Shown here: one piece after another, positions 38,653-50,398 of the stretch
How positions within the stretch are numbered: the first letter of the stretch is position 1
Layout of the letters: each line of letters starts with the position of its first letter
Origin: Thalassospira povalilytica
GTDB taxonomy: Bacteria > Pseudomonadota > Alphaproteobacteria > Rhodospirillales > Thalassospiraceae
Length of the DNA stretch: 64,000 bases
Assembly (NCBI RefSeq): GCF_002844235.1
Contig: NZ_PGTS01000002.1
Location: 682,001-746,000 of the forward strand
Direction: 5' to 3'
Translations under genes and position numbers: made by a program
Notes under the pieces: generated by a model
What the model was told of the DNA's origin: nothing
Seen by the model: only the letters and a program-made list of their open reading frames with translations
Databases searched by the model: none

Positions 38653-39420
38653 TCATTCAGATCCGGTGGCAAAGAAAACTTCGCCCGCCCCGATACGGTG
38701 TTCGGTTCCGTTGTCTTCTCTTAGGACAAGTGAACCATCATCATCAAGTCCGACAAACGTTCCCGAAAGTTCGCGTTCGGTCAATCGTGCCACGACCGGC
38801 TGGCCAATCCCGTACCCACGCGACAGCCAGGCTTCCCGAACCGGGCCAAATCCCTTGTCTTCCCAGATTGGAAGCCAATGGGCAATCCGCGCCAGATAGG
38901 TCGATACAAGCTCGTCTACCGAAACCGGTGCGCCAAGCGCCGAAAGTGATGTCGCCGGTCGTTCGGCATCATCGGGCGCAAAGGCAACATTCACCCCGGT
39001 CCCAATCACCAGATAGTCGGTCGCCGATCCCTGATTGGATGCACTTTCCAGAAGAATACCGCAAATCTTGCGTCCATTGACCATCAGATCGTTTGGCCAT
39101 TTGCAATCGGGGCGCACCTGATTGCCGGTCACAATTTCGACCGCCTCGGCCATCGAGACCGCAATCAGGAAGGTCAGCCGTGCGGCTTCGGCCAGCGAAC
39201 AGGTCGGGCGCAACAACAGGGATGAATACAGATTTCCAACCGGCGATGACCATGCACGGCCGCGGCGACCGCGACCGGACGTTTGTGTTCTTGCTAGAAC
39301 AAGGGCGCCACTCTGGGCGCCCTTGTCTGCGAGGCGCTTGGCCTCGTCATTTGTGCTGTCGATCGCTTCCAGTTCATGAAGGTAGAAACCTTCGGGAAGA
39401 CGGATCGTCCGCGCTGTCAT
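38653..39420 (-). CDS. birA: Biotin--[acetyl-CoA-carboxylase] ligase
   Basis: 255 residues. It attaches biotin to BCCP. The biotinyl-AMP loop is GRGRRGRAWSSPVGNLYSSL and the catalytic KWPNDLMVNGRKICGILLE is present, with the small C-terminal SH3-like domain. There is no N-terminal helix-turn-helix, so this is a class I ligase that does not repress bio genes. It starts two bases after the nuoN stop and probably rides on the nuo transcript. Confidence 0.95.
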   Translation of the reverse strand: MTARTIRLPEGFYLHELEAIDSTNDEAKRLADKGAQSGALVLARTQTSGRGRRGRAWSSPVGNLYSSLLLRPTCSLAEAARLTFLIAVSMAEAVEIVTGNQVRPDCKWPNDLMVNGRKICGILLESASNQGSATDYLVIGTGVNVAFAPDDAERPATSLSALGAPVSVDELVSTYLARIAHWLPIWEDKGFGPVREAWLSRGYGIGQPVVARLTERELSGTFVGLDDDGSLVLREDNGTEHRIGAGEVFFATGSE

Positions 39421-39422
39421 TC

Positions 39423-40862
39423 TTACATTCCGAACAGGGATGCCGCAGCAGCCGCTGCGCTGTCCATCAAAAGGTTCGGGAAGAAGACAAAGGCCAGGAT
39501 GACGATCGTGGCAACAGCCATGATCACATTCATCTCGGTGCCATTGCGATCGAACCCTTCGACCGGCTCGTCGAAATACATGACCTTGATGATGCGCAAA
39601 TAGTAATACGCACTGACAACCGAGGTCACGAGACCGATAACCGCAAGCGTCACAAGACCGGCATCAACAGCCGCCTTGAAGACATAGAACTTGCCAAAGA
39701 AGCCAGCCAGCGGCGGAATACCCGCCATCGAGAACATCAGGATCGCGGTGATAGCAGCCATCAGCGGCTTGGTTTTGGCAAGACCGGCAAGATCGGTGAT
39801 CTCTTCGGCCATACGGTCGTTACGACGCATGCACAGGATAACGGCAAAGGTGCCCAGGTTCATGACAAGGTAAATGCCAAGATAAACCAGAATACCGGTA
39901 ACACCATCCTTGGTGCCTGCTGCCAGACCGACAAGCGCAAAACCAACGTGACCGATCGACGAATAGGCCATCAGACGTTTGATGTTTTCCTGACGCAGGG
40001 CCGCGAACGAACCGACAGCCATCGACAGGATCGAAATCAGAACGATGATCTGCTGCCAGTCTTCAACAACACCGCCAAACGGGCCGATTGCGACACGGAT
40101 GAACAATGCAAGACCAGCGATCTTCGGCGCAACCGCAAAGAAGGACGTGACCGGGGTCGGCGCACCTTCATAAACGTCCGGGGTCCACATGTGGAACGGA
40201 ACAGCGGAAACCTTGAAGCACAGACCGGCAAAGATAAAGGCCATGCCGACCATCGCACCAACCGGCAGATTGCCTGCCGTCAGGATTTCTGCAAGGACGC
40301 CGAAATTGGTGGAGCCGGTGAAACCGTACACCATCGACATGCCATACAGCAGAATGCCCGATGCGATCGACCCAAGGATAAAGTATTTCAGGCCAGATTC
40401 CGTCGAACGCACGGTGTCACGGCGAATAGCAGCAACGACATAAAGTGCAAGCGATTGAAGTTCGAGACCAAGATACAGCGACAGCATGTCGGTTGCCGAT
40501 ACCATCGCCATCATGCCAAGGGTGGCAAGGGTGATCAGGATCGGGAACTCGAAACGTGCCATATTTTCACGTTCGGCAAAGTTCATCGCCATGATGATGC
40601 CGGTTGCAGAACCGATCAGGATCATGACTTTGCAGAACTTGGCAAATGCATCAGCACTGAACTGTCCAAAGAACGCGGTACCGCCCTCGCCCGTCATCAC
40701 AAGGATGATGGCAACGACCTGAACGGCAACTGCCAGCCAGGAAACAGTACGGAACGCTTTGTCCTTGCCGGCGAAAACCCCAAGCATCAACAGCGCCAAG
40801 GCAGAAACTGCCATAAACATTTCGGGCAGTGCGGCCCCGAGGTTGAGCATAGAAACTCCCAT
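39423..40862 (-). CDS. nuoN: NADH-quinone oxidoreductase subunit N
   Basis: 479 residues with about 14 membrane segments, one of three antiporter-like proton-pumping subunits of complex I. KRLMAYSSIGHVGFALVGLA holds the conserved channel residues and MAGIPPLAGFFGKFYVF is typical. The ATG at 40862 has GAGGGGA at good distance; an ATG at 40868 is too close to it. The gene overlaps nothing but begins within 12 bases after the nuoM stop. Confidence 0.95.
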   Translation of the reverse strand: MGVSMLNLGAALPEMFMAVSALALLMLGVFAGKDKAFRTVSWLAVAVQVVAIILVMTGEGGTAFFGQFSADAFAKFCKVMILIGSATGIIMAMNFAERENMARFEFPILITLATLGMMAMVSATDMLSLYLGLELQSLALYVVAAIRRDTVRSTESGLKYFILGSIASGILLYGMSMVYGFTGSTNFGVLAEILTAGNLPVGAMVGMAFIFAGLCFKVSAVPFHMWTPDVYEGAPTPVTSFFAVAPKIAGLALFIRVAIGPFGGVVEDWQQIIVLISILSMAVGSFAALRQENIKRLMAYSSIGHVGFALVGLAAGTKDGVTGILVYLGIYLVMNLGTFAVILCMRRNDRMAEEITDLAGLAKTKPLMAAITAILMFSMAGIPPLAGFFGKFYVFKAAVDAGLVTLAVIGLVTSVVSAYYYLRIIKVMYFDEPVEGFDRNGTEMNVIMAVATIVILAFVFFPNLLMDSAAAAAASLFGM

Positions 40863-40873
40863 GTTCATTCCCC

Positions 40874-42391
40874 TCAATTCGCGGCCAGCTGGGCGGCATG
40901 TGCCGCTGCAGCCTGTGCCGTTTCGACCTGGTTGACGAGGTTTTCAACCGAAACATGCATGATGTCGAGGAAGGAGACCGGATAGACCCCCATCCACAGA
41001 ACGATGACCACCAGCGGCGCAAAGATCAGCCATTCACGCGGGCTCAGATCGAGGATGGTTTTCAGGTTCTCTTTGGTGAGTGCCCCGAAAATAATCCGGC
41101 GATAGAGATACAGCGCATAAGCCGCACCAAGGATCAGACCGGTTGCTGCAAAGAACGCAACCCAGGTGTTGGCTTCGAATGCACCAAGAAGTGCAAGGAT
41201 TTCGCCAACGAACCCGCCCGTCCCCGGCAGACCGACAGACGCCATGGTGAAGAACATGAAGATCAGTGCGTAGCTCGGCATACGGTGAACAAGACCGCCA
41301 TAGGCGTCAATTTCACGGGTATGGATGCGGTCATAGACAACACCAACGCAAAGGAAGAGCGCGCCCGAAACCACACCGTGGCTCAGCATCTGGAAGATCG
41401 AACCTTCGATACCATGCTGGTTAAAGGTGAATGCACCGATGGTCACGATACCCATGTGGGCGACCGACGAATACGCAATCAGCTTTTTCATGTCCTGCTG
41501 AGCCAGTGCGACCAGGGACGTATAGATGATTGCAACAATCGACAGCGTGAAAACAAGCGGCGCGAAGGTTTCAGATGCCAGCGGCATCATCGGCAGCGAG
41601 AAACGCAGGAAACCGTAACCACCCATTTTCAGCAACACACCAGCCAGAATAACCGAACCGGCAGTCGGTGCTTCAACGTGGGCATCCGGAAGCCAGGTAT
41701 GAACCGGCCACATCGGAACCTTGACCGCGAAGGATGCAAAGAATGCCAGCCACAGCCACAGCTGCATATTATAGCTGAACCCGTGCTCCATCAGGGTCGG
41801 GATGTCGGTGGTGCCGGCTTCGAAATACATCGCAAGCAGCGCAACCAGCATCAGGACCGAGCCAAGAAGCGTATAAAGGAACAGCTTGAATGCCGCATAG
41901 ACACGACGCTGACCGCCCCAGACACCGATGATGATGAACATCGGGATCAGGACGCCTTCGAAGAAGAGATAGAACAGCAGACCGTCAAGGGCGCTGAACA
42001 TACCGACCATCATCGTTTCAAGAACGAGGAAGGCGATCATGTACTCCTTCACGCGCTTCTGGATTGCTTCCCATGCCGAAAGAATACAGATCGGCGTCAG
42101 GAAGGTCGCAAGCAGCACAAACAGAACCGAAATTCCGTCAACGCCCATGTGATAGGAAATGTTCAGACCCGGCATCCAGTCCGCCTGCTCGACGAACTGG
42201 AATTCTGCGGTCGTTGCATCGAAGTTCACCCACAGCATCAAGGAGACGAGGAAGGTGAACCCCGAGGTCCAAAGCGCAACCCAGCGGGAATTGCGGGCAA
42301 CAGTCGCCTCATCCCCATTGATGCGGAGCAAGAACAATACCCCAATCAACGGTAAGAAAGTGACTAGAGAAAGAATTGGCACATCACTCAT
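40874..42391 (-). CDS. nuoM: NADH-quinone oxidoreductase subunit M
   Basis: 505 residues, antiporter-like membrane subunit. Conserved Glu in [20 protein letters not shown] and Lys/His positions in [21 protein letters not shown] and [18 protein letters not shown] are kept. It lies seven bases after nuoL. Confidence 0.96.
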   Translation of the reverse strand: MSDVPILSLVTFLPLIGVLFLLRINGDEATVARNSRWVALWTSGFTFLVSLMLWVNFDATTAEFQFVEQADWMPGLNISYHMGVDGISVLFVLLATFLTPICILSAWEAIQKRVKEYMIAFLVLETMMVGMFSALDGLLFYLFFEGVLIPMFIIIGVWGGQRRVYAAFKLFLYTLLGSVLMLVALLAMYFEAGTTDIPTLMEHGFSYNMQLWLWLAFFASFAVKVPMWPVHTWLPDAHVEAPTAGSVILAGVLLKMGGYGFLRFSLPMMPLASETFAPLVFTLSIVAIIYTSLVALAQQDMKKLIAYSSVAHMGIVTIGAFTFNQHGIEGSIFQMLSHGVVSGALFLCVGVVYDRIHTREIDAYGGLVHRMPSYALIFMFFTMASVGLPGTGGFVGEILALLGAFEANTWVAFFAATGLILGAAYALYLYRRIIFGALTKENLKTILDLSPREWLIFAPLVVIVLWMGVYPVSFLDIMHVSVENLVNQVETAQAAAAHAAQLAAN

Positions 42392-42397
42392 CGCCCG

Positions 42398-44401
42398 TTA
42401 ACCCATCTTCCAAATTGTGTAGGAGACCAGCGCTGCAATGCCGATCAGCATTGCAAATGCATAGTGATAGACGAAACCACTCTGAATGGCGCTGACGCGA
42501 CGTGCGATGTTACGGCAAGCAGCAGCGACCCCATCCGGACCGCAACCATCAATGATGGCACCATCACCCGATTTCCAGAAGCCATAGCCAAGTGCAAAGG
42601 CCGGCTTGACGAAAATCTTGTCATAGAGTTCGTCGAAGTACCATTTGTTCAGCGCGAAGCGATACAGACCGTTGAAGGTGTTCGCCAGGGTGCGCGGAAG
42701 CGACGGCACCAGTTTGTACATCACAAGCGCAATGGCAAAGCCGGTAACCATGGCAACAAACGGAGCCAGTTTGACCCAACCCGGAACATGGTGTGCATGT
42801 TCAAGCGCCTGGTGACCTTCGGCCATGAAGATGGCGCCATTCCAGAAGGACAGCATTTCTTCATAGTCGCCACCACCGAACCAGTCCTTGGCGAACCAGC
42901 CGGCAAAGACCGCACCAATGGTCAGGAACAGCAGCGGACCAGTCATGACAGCCGGGCTTTCATGAACATGTGCCATGGTCCGTTCATCGGCGCGCGGCGC
43001 GCCAAAGAAGGTCATGAACACCAGACGCCAGCTATAGAACGAGGTCATCAGAGCAGCAAGAATACCGGCCCAGAAGGCATAGAGACCAACACCGGTATGT
43101 GCTGCATAGGCACTTTCGATGACAAGGTCCTTGGAATAGAAGCCTGCAAGACCCGGGAAGCCGGTAATGGCAAGCGTACCAACCATCATCACAGCAAAGG
43201 TCAGCGGAACCATTTTCCAGATACCGCCCATCTTGCGCATGTCCTGTTCGTCCGACATCGCGTGGATGACAGAACCGGCACCAAGGAACAGAAGCGCCTT
43301 GAAGAAACCGTGCGTCATCAGATGGAAGACACCAGCCGAATATGCCGACACGCCGCACGCAAAGAACATATAGCCGAGCTGCGAACAGGTCGAATATGCG
43401 ATCACGCGTTTGATATCGTTCTGAACACAGCCAACCGTTGCAGCAAAGAATGCCGTGGTCGCACCAACAATGGTCACGATCATCAGGGTGGTTTCAGCAT
43501 ATTCAAAGATCGGCGACAGACGTGCCACCATGAATACGCCGGCCGTCACCATGGTTGCCGCGTGAATAAGTGCGGAAACCGGGGTCGGGCCTTCCATTGC
43601 GTCCGGAAGCCAGGTGTGCAGACCAAGCTGTGCCGATTTACCCATCGCGCCGATAAACAGCAGGAAGCAGGTAATTTCCAGCGCCGAGAATTCATGGCCC
43701 AGGAACATCAGCGTCGTACCAGCGACTTCTTCGGCATTGCCAAAGATGACGTCGAACTGAACGCTGTCAAACAGCACATAGACGGCAAAGATACCAAGGG
43801 CAAAGCCAAAGTCACCAACACGGTTGACGATAAAGGCCTTCATCGCAGCAGCAGATGCCGACGGCTTGGAATACCAGAAACCGATCAGAAGATAGGATGC
43901 AAGACCAACGCCCTCCCAGCCGAAGAACAGCTGGATCAGGTTGTCGGCAGTAATCAGCATCAACATCGCAAAGGTGAACAGGCTCAGATACGCCATGAAG
44001 CGCGGCTTGTCCGGGTCATGCGACATATAGCCGATCGAATAGATGTGCACCATCGAGGAAACCCCGGTCACAACGATCAGCATCACACAGGTCAGCGTAT
44101 CAATACGCAGGGCCCAGGATGCATCAAAGCTGCCCGAAGAAATCCAGGTGAACAGTTCGATCGTCTGCGGGTTGCCGCCAAGCGCGACGTCCACAAAGGC
44201 AAAGATCGAAATGATAAAGGCAATAACAACACCGCAAACGGTGACAAGCTGTGCCACACGATCAGCCGAAGAAACACCATGATGGTGGTGACCATGCGCG
44301 TCATGCGGGGCATCTTTGGCGGTCGACATGGCGCCAACCAGCGTGATGGTCCCGGCAATGGCTGCCGCGATCAGGGGCAGGAATACAATCAACGGATACA
44401 T
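42398..44401 (-). CDS. nuoL: NADH-quinone oxidoreductase subunit L
   Basis: 667 residues, the largest membrane subunit and distal proton pump. The antiporter-like core includes [38 protein letters not shown] and [20 protein letters not shown]. The C-terminal lateral helix that clamps NuoL, NuoM and NuoN follows after about residue 520. A His-rich loop ([10 protein letters not shown]) occupies residues 34-43, a common but variable feature near the first helices. Confidence 0.96.
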   Translation of the reverse strand: MYPLIVFLPLIAAAIAGTITLVGAMSTAKDAPHDAHGHHHHGVSSADRVAQLVTVCGVVIAFIISIFAFVDVALGGNPQTIELFTWISSGSFDASWALRIDTLTCVMLIVVTGVSSMVHIYSIGYMSHDPDKPRFMAYLSLFTFAMLMLITADNLIQLFFGWEGVGLASYLLIGFWYSKPSASAAAMKAFIVNRVGDFGFALGIFAVYVLFDSVQFDVIFGNAEEVAGTTLMFLGHEFSALEITCFLLFIGAMGKSAQLGLHTWLPDAMEGPTPVSALIHAATMVTAGVFMVARLSPIFEYAETTLMIVTIVGATTAFFAATVGCVQNDIKRVIAYSTCSQLGYMFFACGVSAYSAGVFHLMTHGFFKALLFLGAGSVIHAMSDEQDMRKMGGIWKMVPLTFAVMMVGTLAITGFPGLAGFYSKDLVIESAYAAHTGVGLYAFWAGILAALMTSFYSWRLVFMTFFGAPRADERTMAHVHESPAVMTGPLLFLTIGAVFAGWFAKDWFGGGDYEEMLSFWNGAIFMAEGHQALEHAHHVPGWVKLAPFVAMVTGFAIALVMYKLVPSLPRTLANTFNGLYRFALNKWYFDELYDKIFVKPAFALGYGFWKSGDGAIIDGCGPDGVAAACRNIARRVSAIQSGFVYHYAFAMLIGIAALVSYTIWKMG

Positions 44402-44408
44402 ATCTGCC

Positions 44409-44717
44409 TTACCCCTTCATCATGTTAATGTCTTCAACCGCGATGGTGCCGCGGTTACGGAAATAGACGACCAGGATCGCCAGACCAATTGCCGCTTCAG
44501 CCGCAGCAACCGTCAGAACGAAGATGGTAAAGACCTGTCCAACGAGGTCGCCAAGGAACGACGAGAACGCGACCAGGTTGATATTGACCGCCAGCAGCAT
44601 CAGCTCGATCGACATCATGATGATGATGACGTTCTTGCGGTTCATGAAGATGCCGAAGATCCCGAGTGTGAAAAGGATCGCCGCGACGGTCAGATAATGT
44701 GCAAGACCGATTTCCAT
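44409..44717 (-). CDS. nuoK: NADH-quinone oxidoreductase subunit K
   Basis: 102 residues, three membrane helices. NuoK carries two buried Glu residues important for coupling; both are visible in [20 protein letters not shown] and [14 protein letters not shown]. Its ATG shares one base with the nuoJ TGA (TGATG). Confidence 0.96.
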   Translation of the reverse strand: MEIGLAHYLTVAAILFTLGIFGIFMNRKNVIIIMMSIELMLLAVNINLVAFSSFLGDLVGQVFTIFVLTVAAAEAAIGLAILVVYFRNRGTIAVEDINMMKG

Positions 44718-45325
44718 CAGATCCCCCTTCCGACCGGAACTTTTTTGATTTCAAGCGTATCAGCGCGGGAACGCTTGACCTGCTCGGAGATTTTCTGACG
44801 GCGGACACCTTCACGGTGACGCAGCGTCAGGACAATTGCGCCAATCATCGCAACAAGCAGAACCAGACCAGCCGCCTGGAAGATGTATGCGTAATCGGTA
44901 TAGATCAGATGACCGAGTGCTTCGACATTGGTCACCCCTTCCGGTGTTGGCTGTGCGAGAACCGCAACCGCCCCGTCGGTAAGGGTCCAACCAGCGCCAA
45001 CCAGTGCCAGTTCGACGAACAGAACCACAGCGATCAGAACCCCGATCGGCAGGTAGTTCAGGAAACCCTGGCGCATTTCAACAAAGTTGATGTCCAGCAT
45101 CATCACGACGAACAGGAACAGGACTGCAACCGCGCCGACATAGACGACGACCAGCAGCATGGCGAGAAACTCGGCACCCAGCAGGACGAAAAGTCCGGCT
45201 GCGTTAAAGAATGTCAAGATCAGCAACAGTACCGAATGCACCGGGTTGCGAACGGTCACAACCGCAGTCGCGGACAGGACCGCGACGGTAGCAAACAGGT
45301 AAAAAGCCAAAGCCTGTACGACCAT
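44717..45325 (-). CDS. nuoJ: NADH-quinone oxidoreductase subunit J
   Basis: 202 residues, five membrane helices with the conserved pi-bulge helix [20 protein letters not shown]. The cytosolic C-terminal tail is short and basic ([20 protein letters not shown]), and ends at the nuoK start. Confidence 0.96.
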   Translation of the reverse strand: MVVQALAFYLFATVAVLSATAVVTVRNPVHSVLLLILTFFNAAGLFVLLGAEFLAMLLVVVYVGAVAVLFLFVVMMLDINFVEMRQGFLNYLPIGVLIAVVLFVELALVGAGWTLTDGAVAVLAQPTPEGVTNVEALGHLIYTDYAYIFQAAGLVLLVAMIGAIVLTLRHREGVRRQKISEQVKRSRADTLEIKKVPVGRGI

Positions 45326-45408
45326 AAGGTACCCCCTTGGCGAACCGTTGCCGCCCTTCTGGCTGACAACGGCCCATGAACTCTCTTTCTAACGATCAGA
45401 CGCGACAC

Positions 45409-45897
45409 TTACCGGTAAGGTGCGTCTGCCTCCAATCGTGCAGCAAGCTCGGCTTCCCAACGCTCGCCGTTTGCCAGCAGCTTGTCCTTGTCATAGAACA
45501 GCTCCTCGCGGTTTTCGGTTGCGAACTCGAAGTTCGGACCTTCGACGATCGCATCTACCGGGCAGGCTTCTTCGCAGAAACCACAATAGATGCATTTCGT
45601 CATATCAATGTCGTAGCGGGTTGTACGACGCGAACCGTCGTCACGCGGCTCTACCTCGATGGTAATGGCCTGTGCCGGGCAGATTGCTTCGCACAGCTTA
45701 CACGCAATGCAGCGCTCTTCCCCGTTCGGGTAGCGACGCAGCGCATGTTCGCCACGGAAACGCGGGCTCAGCGGGCCTTTTTCATACGGGTAGTTCAGCG
45801 TCACTTTCGGCTTGAACATATATTTCAAGGTGAGCGCCATACCCGATACGAGTTCCGCGAGCAGGAAGCTCCGGGCCGTCCGATCAATAAATGACAT
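45409..45897 (-). CDS. nuoI: NADH-quinone oxidoreductase subunit I
   Basis: 162 residues, peripheral subunit with two 4Fe-4S clusters (N6a, N6b). Both Cys motifs are complete: [16 protein letters not shown] and [16 protein letters not shown]. It transfers electrons from NuoG towards N2 in NuoB. Confidence 0.97.
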   Translation of the reverse strand: MSFIDRTARSFLLAELVSGMALTLKYMFKPKVTLNYPYEKGPLSPRFRGEHALRRYPNGEERCIACKLCEAICPAQAITIEVEPRDDGSRRTTRYDIDMTKCIYCGFCEEACPVDAIVEGPNFEFATENREELFYDKDKLLANGERWEAELAARLEADAPYR

Positions 45898-45928
45898 CGT
45901 TTACCTCTCTCTTTCCGATGCGCGGCGA

Positions 45929-46942
45929 TCAGGCCGGGACCTTGTCAAAAACAACGAGGAACGTGGCAACCAGCATGACCCATGCGAAGGACAGCGGCAG
46001 GAAGATTTTCCAGCCCAGACGCATCAGTTGGTCATAACGGTAACGCGGGAAGGTTGCACGGACCCACAGGAAGATGAACAGAACGAAGCAGATCTTCAGA
46101 ATGAACCAGATCGCGCCCGGGATGAATTCGAGGAACGGCAACGGCGCGCTCCAGCCACCCAGGAACAGAATGGCGCACAGGCCACTCATCAGGATCATGT
46201 TGGCGTATTCACCCAGGAAGAACAGCGCAAAGGTCATGGCCGAATAATCGACGTTGTAACCCGAAACCAGTTCTGCTTCCGCTTCGGGAAGGTCAAACGG
46301 TGCGCGGTTGGTTTCTGCCAGAATGGACACGATGAAGATGATGAACATCGGGAAGTGATAAACGAAGTTCCACTCCCAGATACCGCCGGTCTGACCACGG
46401 ACGATGTCGCTCAGGTTCAAGGAGCCGGTGGTCAACAGGACCGAAATGATGATCAGGCCGATCGAGATCTCGTACGAAACCATCTGCGCGCCGGAACGCA
46501 GCGCACCAAGGAATGCGTATTTGGAGTTCGATGCCCAACCGGCCATCACGATGCCGTAAACACCCAGCGAAGAAATCGCGAAAATATAAAGAATACCGAC
46601 ATTCAGATCCGCCAGAACCATGCCTTCGTCGAACGGAATAACCGCCCAGGCAATGATCGCGAGAATGAAAGTCAGCATCGGGGCAATGATAAACACGCCC
46701 TTGTTCGCGCTGCTTGGAATGATTGTTTCTTTCAGAAACAGTTTCAAACCATCAGCAAGCGGTTGCAAAAGGCCAAACGGCCCCACAACGTTCGGGCCCT
46801 TGCGGAGCTGGATCGCACCAATAACCTTACGCTCGGCGTAGGTCAGATAGGCGACAGCACCCAACAGCGGGAGGACAATCGCCAAAATCTTGGCGACGAT
46901 CCAGACCAGCGGTTCAATATATCCGTCCCAAAGAAGTTCCAT
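45929..46942 (-). CDS. nuoH: NADH-quinone oxidoreductase subunit H
   Basis: 337 residues, about eight membrane helices. NuoH forms the quinone entry and links the redox arm to the pumps. [37 protein letters not shown] and [20 protein letters not shown] are diagnostic. The gap to nuoG (86 bases) holds two hairpins. Confidence 0.97.
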   Translation of the reverse strand: MELLWDGYIEPLVWIVAKILAIVLPLLGAVAYLTYAERKVIGAIQLRKGPNVVGPFGLLQPLADGLKLFLKETIIPSSANKGVFIIAPMLTFILAIIAWAVIPFDEGMVLADLNVGILYIFAISSLGVYGIVMAGWASNSKYAFLGALRSGAQMVSYEISIGLIIISVLLTTGSLNLSDIVRGQTGGIWEWNFVYHFPMFIIFIVSILAETNRAPFDLPEAEAELVSGYNVDYSAMTFALFFLGEYANMILMSGLCAILFLGGWSAPLPFLEFIPGAIWFILKICFVLFIFLWVRATFPRYRYDQLMRLGWKIFLPLSFAWVMLVATFLVVFDKVPA

Positions 46943-46968
46943 CGGTCAAACCGTATCTTTTGCGTTTC

Positions 46969-47023
46969 GTCCCAGAATTGGGACACCCCCTTGTGGGATA
47001 GGCGACGACGGTGCGTCGCCTAT
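46969..47023 (-). promoter_or_regulatory. Two hairpins between nuoG and nuoH
   Basis: GTCCCA (46969-46974) with TGGGAC (46979-46984) and, next to it, ATAGGCGACG (46998-47007) with CGTCGCCTAT (47014-47023) form two perfect stems. Neither has a T-run. They fill the nuoG-nuoH gap and may set mRNA processing or relative subunit levels. Confidence 0.5.
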
Positions 47024-47028
47024 CTTAC

Positions 47029-49089
47029 TCAGGCAACCTTCTCGGCAGCCGCATCCTTGACGAAGGCCTCGGTACATTTGGCCATCGTCACCGATGCACG
47101 GCTGATCGGGTCGGTCATATAGAAATTGCGAACCGGTGATGCGAAACCTTCCGGTTTCATGTCACCCGCTTTACCGAAATCGGTCCATTCCGCCTTGGTC
47201 GGAACGTTCAGCGACGCGAAGGTCGGGCTGAGTTCGACCATCCGCGAGCGAACGGCATCGATGTTGTTGTACGGCAGGGTCTGGTCAAGCGCACCCGAAA
47301 GAGCACGAACAATCGCCCAATCCTCACGCGCGTCACCAACCGGGAAGATCGCACGCCAGCCCTGCTGAGCGCGGCCTTCGGTATTGACATACGTGCCGTT
47401 CTTTTCGGTATAGGCCGCACCGGGCAGAATAACATCTGCTGCCTGTGCACCGGCATCGCCCATGGCACCCTGGTAAATGACGAATGCCTTTTCCAGTTTG
47501 CTCATGTCGACTTCGTCTGCACCAAGAAGGTAGACAACCTCGACGTCGCCTTTGGCAGCGGCATCAAGAATGTCATTGGTTGCAAGACCGCCCTCACCCG
47601 GGACAAAGCCCAGATCAAGGCCGCCGACGCGCGATGCTGCGGTGTGCAGAACGTTGAAACCGTTCCATTCACCGGCAACCATGCCGAACTTCTCGGCAAT
47701 TGCGCGGGTGGTTGCCAGAACGGCGTCGCCATCTTCACGGTTCAGCGCGCCCATACCGACGATGATCATCGGCTTTTCAGCGGCTTCGAGAATTTTGGCG
47801 AACTCGTTCTTGCCTTCGAGAATTTCCGAAAGGGTGTCCGGGCCTGCGCCAAGATACTCGTTCTTGTAGGTCGGATCCCATTTTTCGCCAATGATACCGA
47901 CTTTGAAATCACCGGCGGTCGAACGCCAGCGTTTGCGAAGACGGGCATTGATGATCGGCGCTTCGGCGCGAACATTGGCACCAACGATCAGGCAGGCATC
48001 TGCCTCGTCGATACCGGCAATCGTGCTGTTGAAGATATAGGAAGCACGCGGGCCGCCAATCTTCGAACCGTCCTGACGGCAATCAAGGTTCGGTGAGCCA
48101 AGCTTGCCCATCAGATCCTTGAGCGCAGTCATGGATTCACAATCGACCGTGTCACCGGCAAGAGCGGCAATTTTCTTGCCATCAAGGCCTGAAACCTTTG
48201 CCTTGATCGCAGCAAACGCTTCGTCCCAGCTTGCCGGGGTCAGTTTGCCATTCACGCGAACATACGGACGATCCAGACGCTGACGCTTCAGACCATCAAT
48301 GGCGTAACGGGTTTTGTCCGAAATCCATTCTTCGTTGATGTCTTCGTTCGTACGCGGAAGAACACGAAGAACTTCGGCAGTACGGGCATCAATACGAATG
48401 TTCGAACCAACCGCATCCATCACATCGATGCTGTCGGTTTTCTTCAGCTCCCACGGACGCGCGGTGAACGCGTACGGCTTGGACGTCAGGGCACCGACCG
48501 GGCAAAGATCAATCAGGTTGCCCGAAAGTTCGGAGTTGATCGAAGCTTCGATATACGGTCCGACCTCGGTGTCCTCGCCACGATAGACAGCACCCATGGT
48601 GCCGACACCGGCGACTTCCTCGGAGAAACGAACGCAACGGGTGCAGTGAATGCAACGGGTCATGATCGTCTTGACGATCGGGCCCAGTTCCTTGTCTTTC
48701 ACTGCGCGTTTTTTCTCGGCGTAACGCGATGCATCAAAACCATAGGCCATGGCCTGGTCCTGAAGGTCACATTCACCACCCTGGTCACAAATCGGGCAAT
48801 CCAGCGGATGGTTGATCAGCAGGAATTCCATCACGCCATTGCGTGCCTTTTTGACCAGGTCGGAATCGGTTTTGATCACCATTCCGTCTGCCGCAGGCAT
48901 GGCACAGGATGCGACCGGCTTGGGCGCGCGTTCCATTTCAACCAGGCACATACGGCAGTTGCCGGCGATTGACAGGCGTTCGTGATAGCAGAAACGCGGG
49001 ATTTCCTTACCGGCCTCTTCACAGGCCTGAAGGACTGTCGCCCCGGCTTCTACTTCAACTTCAATACCGTCAACTGTTAGTTTCGGCAT
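47029..49089 (-). CDS. nuoG: NADH-quinone oxidoreductase subunit G
   Basis: 686 residues. The N-terminal ferredoxin domain binds a 2Fe-2S cluster (CYHERLSIAGNCRMC), then the His-ligated cluster N5 (HPLDCPICDQGGECDLQ) and a further 4Fe-4S (RCIHCTRCVRF). The rest is a molybdopterin-oxidoreductase-like domain without cofactor. At 686 residues it is the alphaproteobacterial/mitochondrial length, and I see no extra N7 cluster motif. Confidence 0.95.
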   Translation of the reverse strand: MPKLTVDGIEVEVEAGATVLQACEEAGKEIPRFCYHERLSIAGNCRMCLVEMERAPKPVASCAMPAADGMVIKTDSDLVKKARNGVMEFLLINHPLDCPICDQGGECDLQDQAMAYGFDASRYAEKKRAVKDKELGPIVKTIMTRCIHCTRCVRFSEEVAGVGTMGAVYRGEDTEVGPYIEASINSELSGNLIDLCPVGALTSKPYAFTARPWELKKTDSIDVMDAVGSNIRIDARTAEVLRVLPRTNEDINEEWISDKTRYAIDGLKRQRLDRPYVRVNGKLTPASWDEAFAAIKAKVSGLDGKKIAALAGDTVDCESMTALKDLMGKLGSPNLDCRQDGSKIGGPRASYIFNSTIAGIDEADACLIVGANVRAEAPIINARLRKRWRSTAGDFKVGIIGEKWDPTYKNEYLGAGPDTLSEILEGKNEFAKILEAAEKPMIIVGMGALNREDGDAVLATTRAIAEKFGMVAGEWNGFNVLHTAASRVGGLDLGFVPGEGGLATNDILDAAAKGDVEVVYLLGADEVDMSKLEKAFVIYQGAMGDAGAQAADVILPGAAYTEKNGTYVNTEGRAQQGWRAIFPVGDAREDWAIVRALSGALDQTLPYNNIDAVRSRMVELSPTFASLNVPTKAEWTDFGKAGDMKPEGFASPVRNFYMTDPISRASVTMAKCTEAFVKDAAAEKVA

Positions 49090-49116
49090 GTCTCAATCCC
49101 TCTCAACAGGCCCCTC

Positions 49117-50397
49117 TCAGGCCGCGATCCGTGCGCGATATTCCTTGATCCGACGTTCCATTTCGGGACGGAAATGACGGATAAGGCCCTGAATCGGCCA
49201 TGCAGCAGCATCGCCAAGCGCACAAATGGTGTGGCCCTCGACCTGTTTGGTCACATCCCACAACAGATCAATTTCATCAAGCGTGGCTTCGCCGCGGACC
49301 ATGCGTGCCATCATACGCATCATCCAGCCGGTACCTTCACGGCACGGCGTGCACTGGCCACAGCTTTCATGCTTGTAGAATTCCGAAAGACGCGCGATCG
49401 CGTAGACAATGTCGGTCGACTTGTCCATGACGATCACAGCAGCCGTCCCAAGACCCGACCCCACTTCACGCAGGCCGTCGAAATCCATCAGGACGTCATC
49501 GCAAATGTCTTTGGGCATCAACGGAACCGACGAACCACCCGGAATAACCGCCAGAAGGTTGTCCCAGCCACCACGGACACCGCCGCAATGCTTTTCAATC
49601 AGTTCACGCAGCGGAATGCTCATCGCTTCTTCGACCGTGCACGGCTTTTCGACGTGACCGGAAATGGCGAACAGCTTGGTACCGTGGTTGTTTTCACGGC
49701 CAAAGCTTGAGAACCACGAACCGCCACGACGCAGGATGGTCGGAACCGCTGCGATACTTTCAACGTTGTTCACCGTGGTCGGGCAGCCATAAAGACCGGC
49801 ATTCGCCGGGAATGGCGGCTTGAGACGCGGCTGACCTTTTTTACCTTCGATACTTTCGATCAGGGCGGTTTCTTCGCCACAGATGTAGGCACCGGCACCA
49901 AGATGCAGGTAAAGGTCAAAGTCCCAACCCGAACCACACGCGTTTTTACCGATCAAACCGGCATCATATGCCTCGTCAATCGCACGCTGAAGGTTGGAGG
50001 CCTCGTGATAGAACTCACCACGAATATAGATGTAAGCCGCATGTGCATTCATCGCAAAACTGGCAAGAAGGCAACCTTCGACCAGGGTATGCGGATCATT
50101 GCGCATGATTTCGCGGTCTTTACAGGTACCCGGTTCGCCTTCGTCGGCATTGACGACGAGGTAGCTCGGGCGACCATCGGATTCCTTGGGCATGAACGAC
50201 CATTTCAGGCCGGTCGGGAAGCCAGCGCCCCCGCGACCACGCATACCGGATGCTTTCATCTCGTCGATGATCCAGTCGCGACCTTTTTCGATCAACGCCT
50301 TGGTACCATCCCAGTTGCCGCGGGATTGCGCGCCCTTAAGGCCGAAATCCTGGAAACCGTACAGGTTGGTAAAGATACGATCCTTATCCTGCAGCAT
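49117..50397 (-). CDS. nuoF: NADH-quinone oxidoreductase subunit F
   Basis: 426 residues. NuoF binds FMN and NADH and carries cluster N3. [17 protein letters not shown] and the NADH loop are present, and N3 ligands are in [16 protein letters not shown] with a later Cys. The ATG at 50397 lies one base beyond the nuoE TGA (TGATATG); the longer frame upstream lies inside nuoE. Confidence 0.96.
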   Translation of the reverse strand: MLQDKDRIFTNLYGFQDFGLKGAQSRGNWDGTKALIEKGRDWIIDEMKASGMRGRGGAGFPTGLKWSFMPKESDGRPSYLVVNADEGEPGTCKDREIMRNDPHTLVEGCLLASFAMNAHAAYIYIRGEFYHEASNLQRAIDEAYDAGLIGKNACGSGWDFDLYLHLGAGAYICGEETALIESIEGKKGQPRLKPPFPANAGLYGCPTTVNNVESIAAVPTILRRGGSWFSSFGRENNHGTKLFAISGHVEKPCTVEEAMSIPLRELIEKHCGGVRGGWDNLLAVIPGGSSVPLMPKDICDDVLMDFDGLREVGSGLGTAAVIVMDKSTDIVYAIARLSEFYKHESCGQCTPCREGTGWMMRMMARMVRGEATLDEIDLLWDVTKQVEGHTICALGDAAAWPIQGLIRHFRPEMERRIKEYRARIAA

Positions 50398-50398
50398 A

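Noticed and set aside
39093-44428. Very long plus-strand frames (about 630, 485 and 654 codons) opposite birA and nuoN/M/L
   Set aside because: They mirror membrane genes on the other strand, are His/Arg/Asp-rich and lack any domain; codon bias of the real genes explains them.
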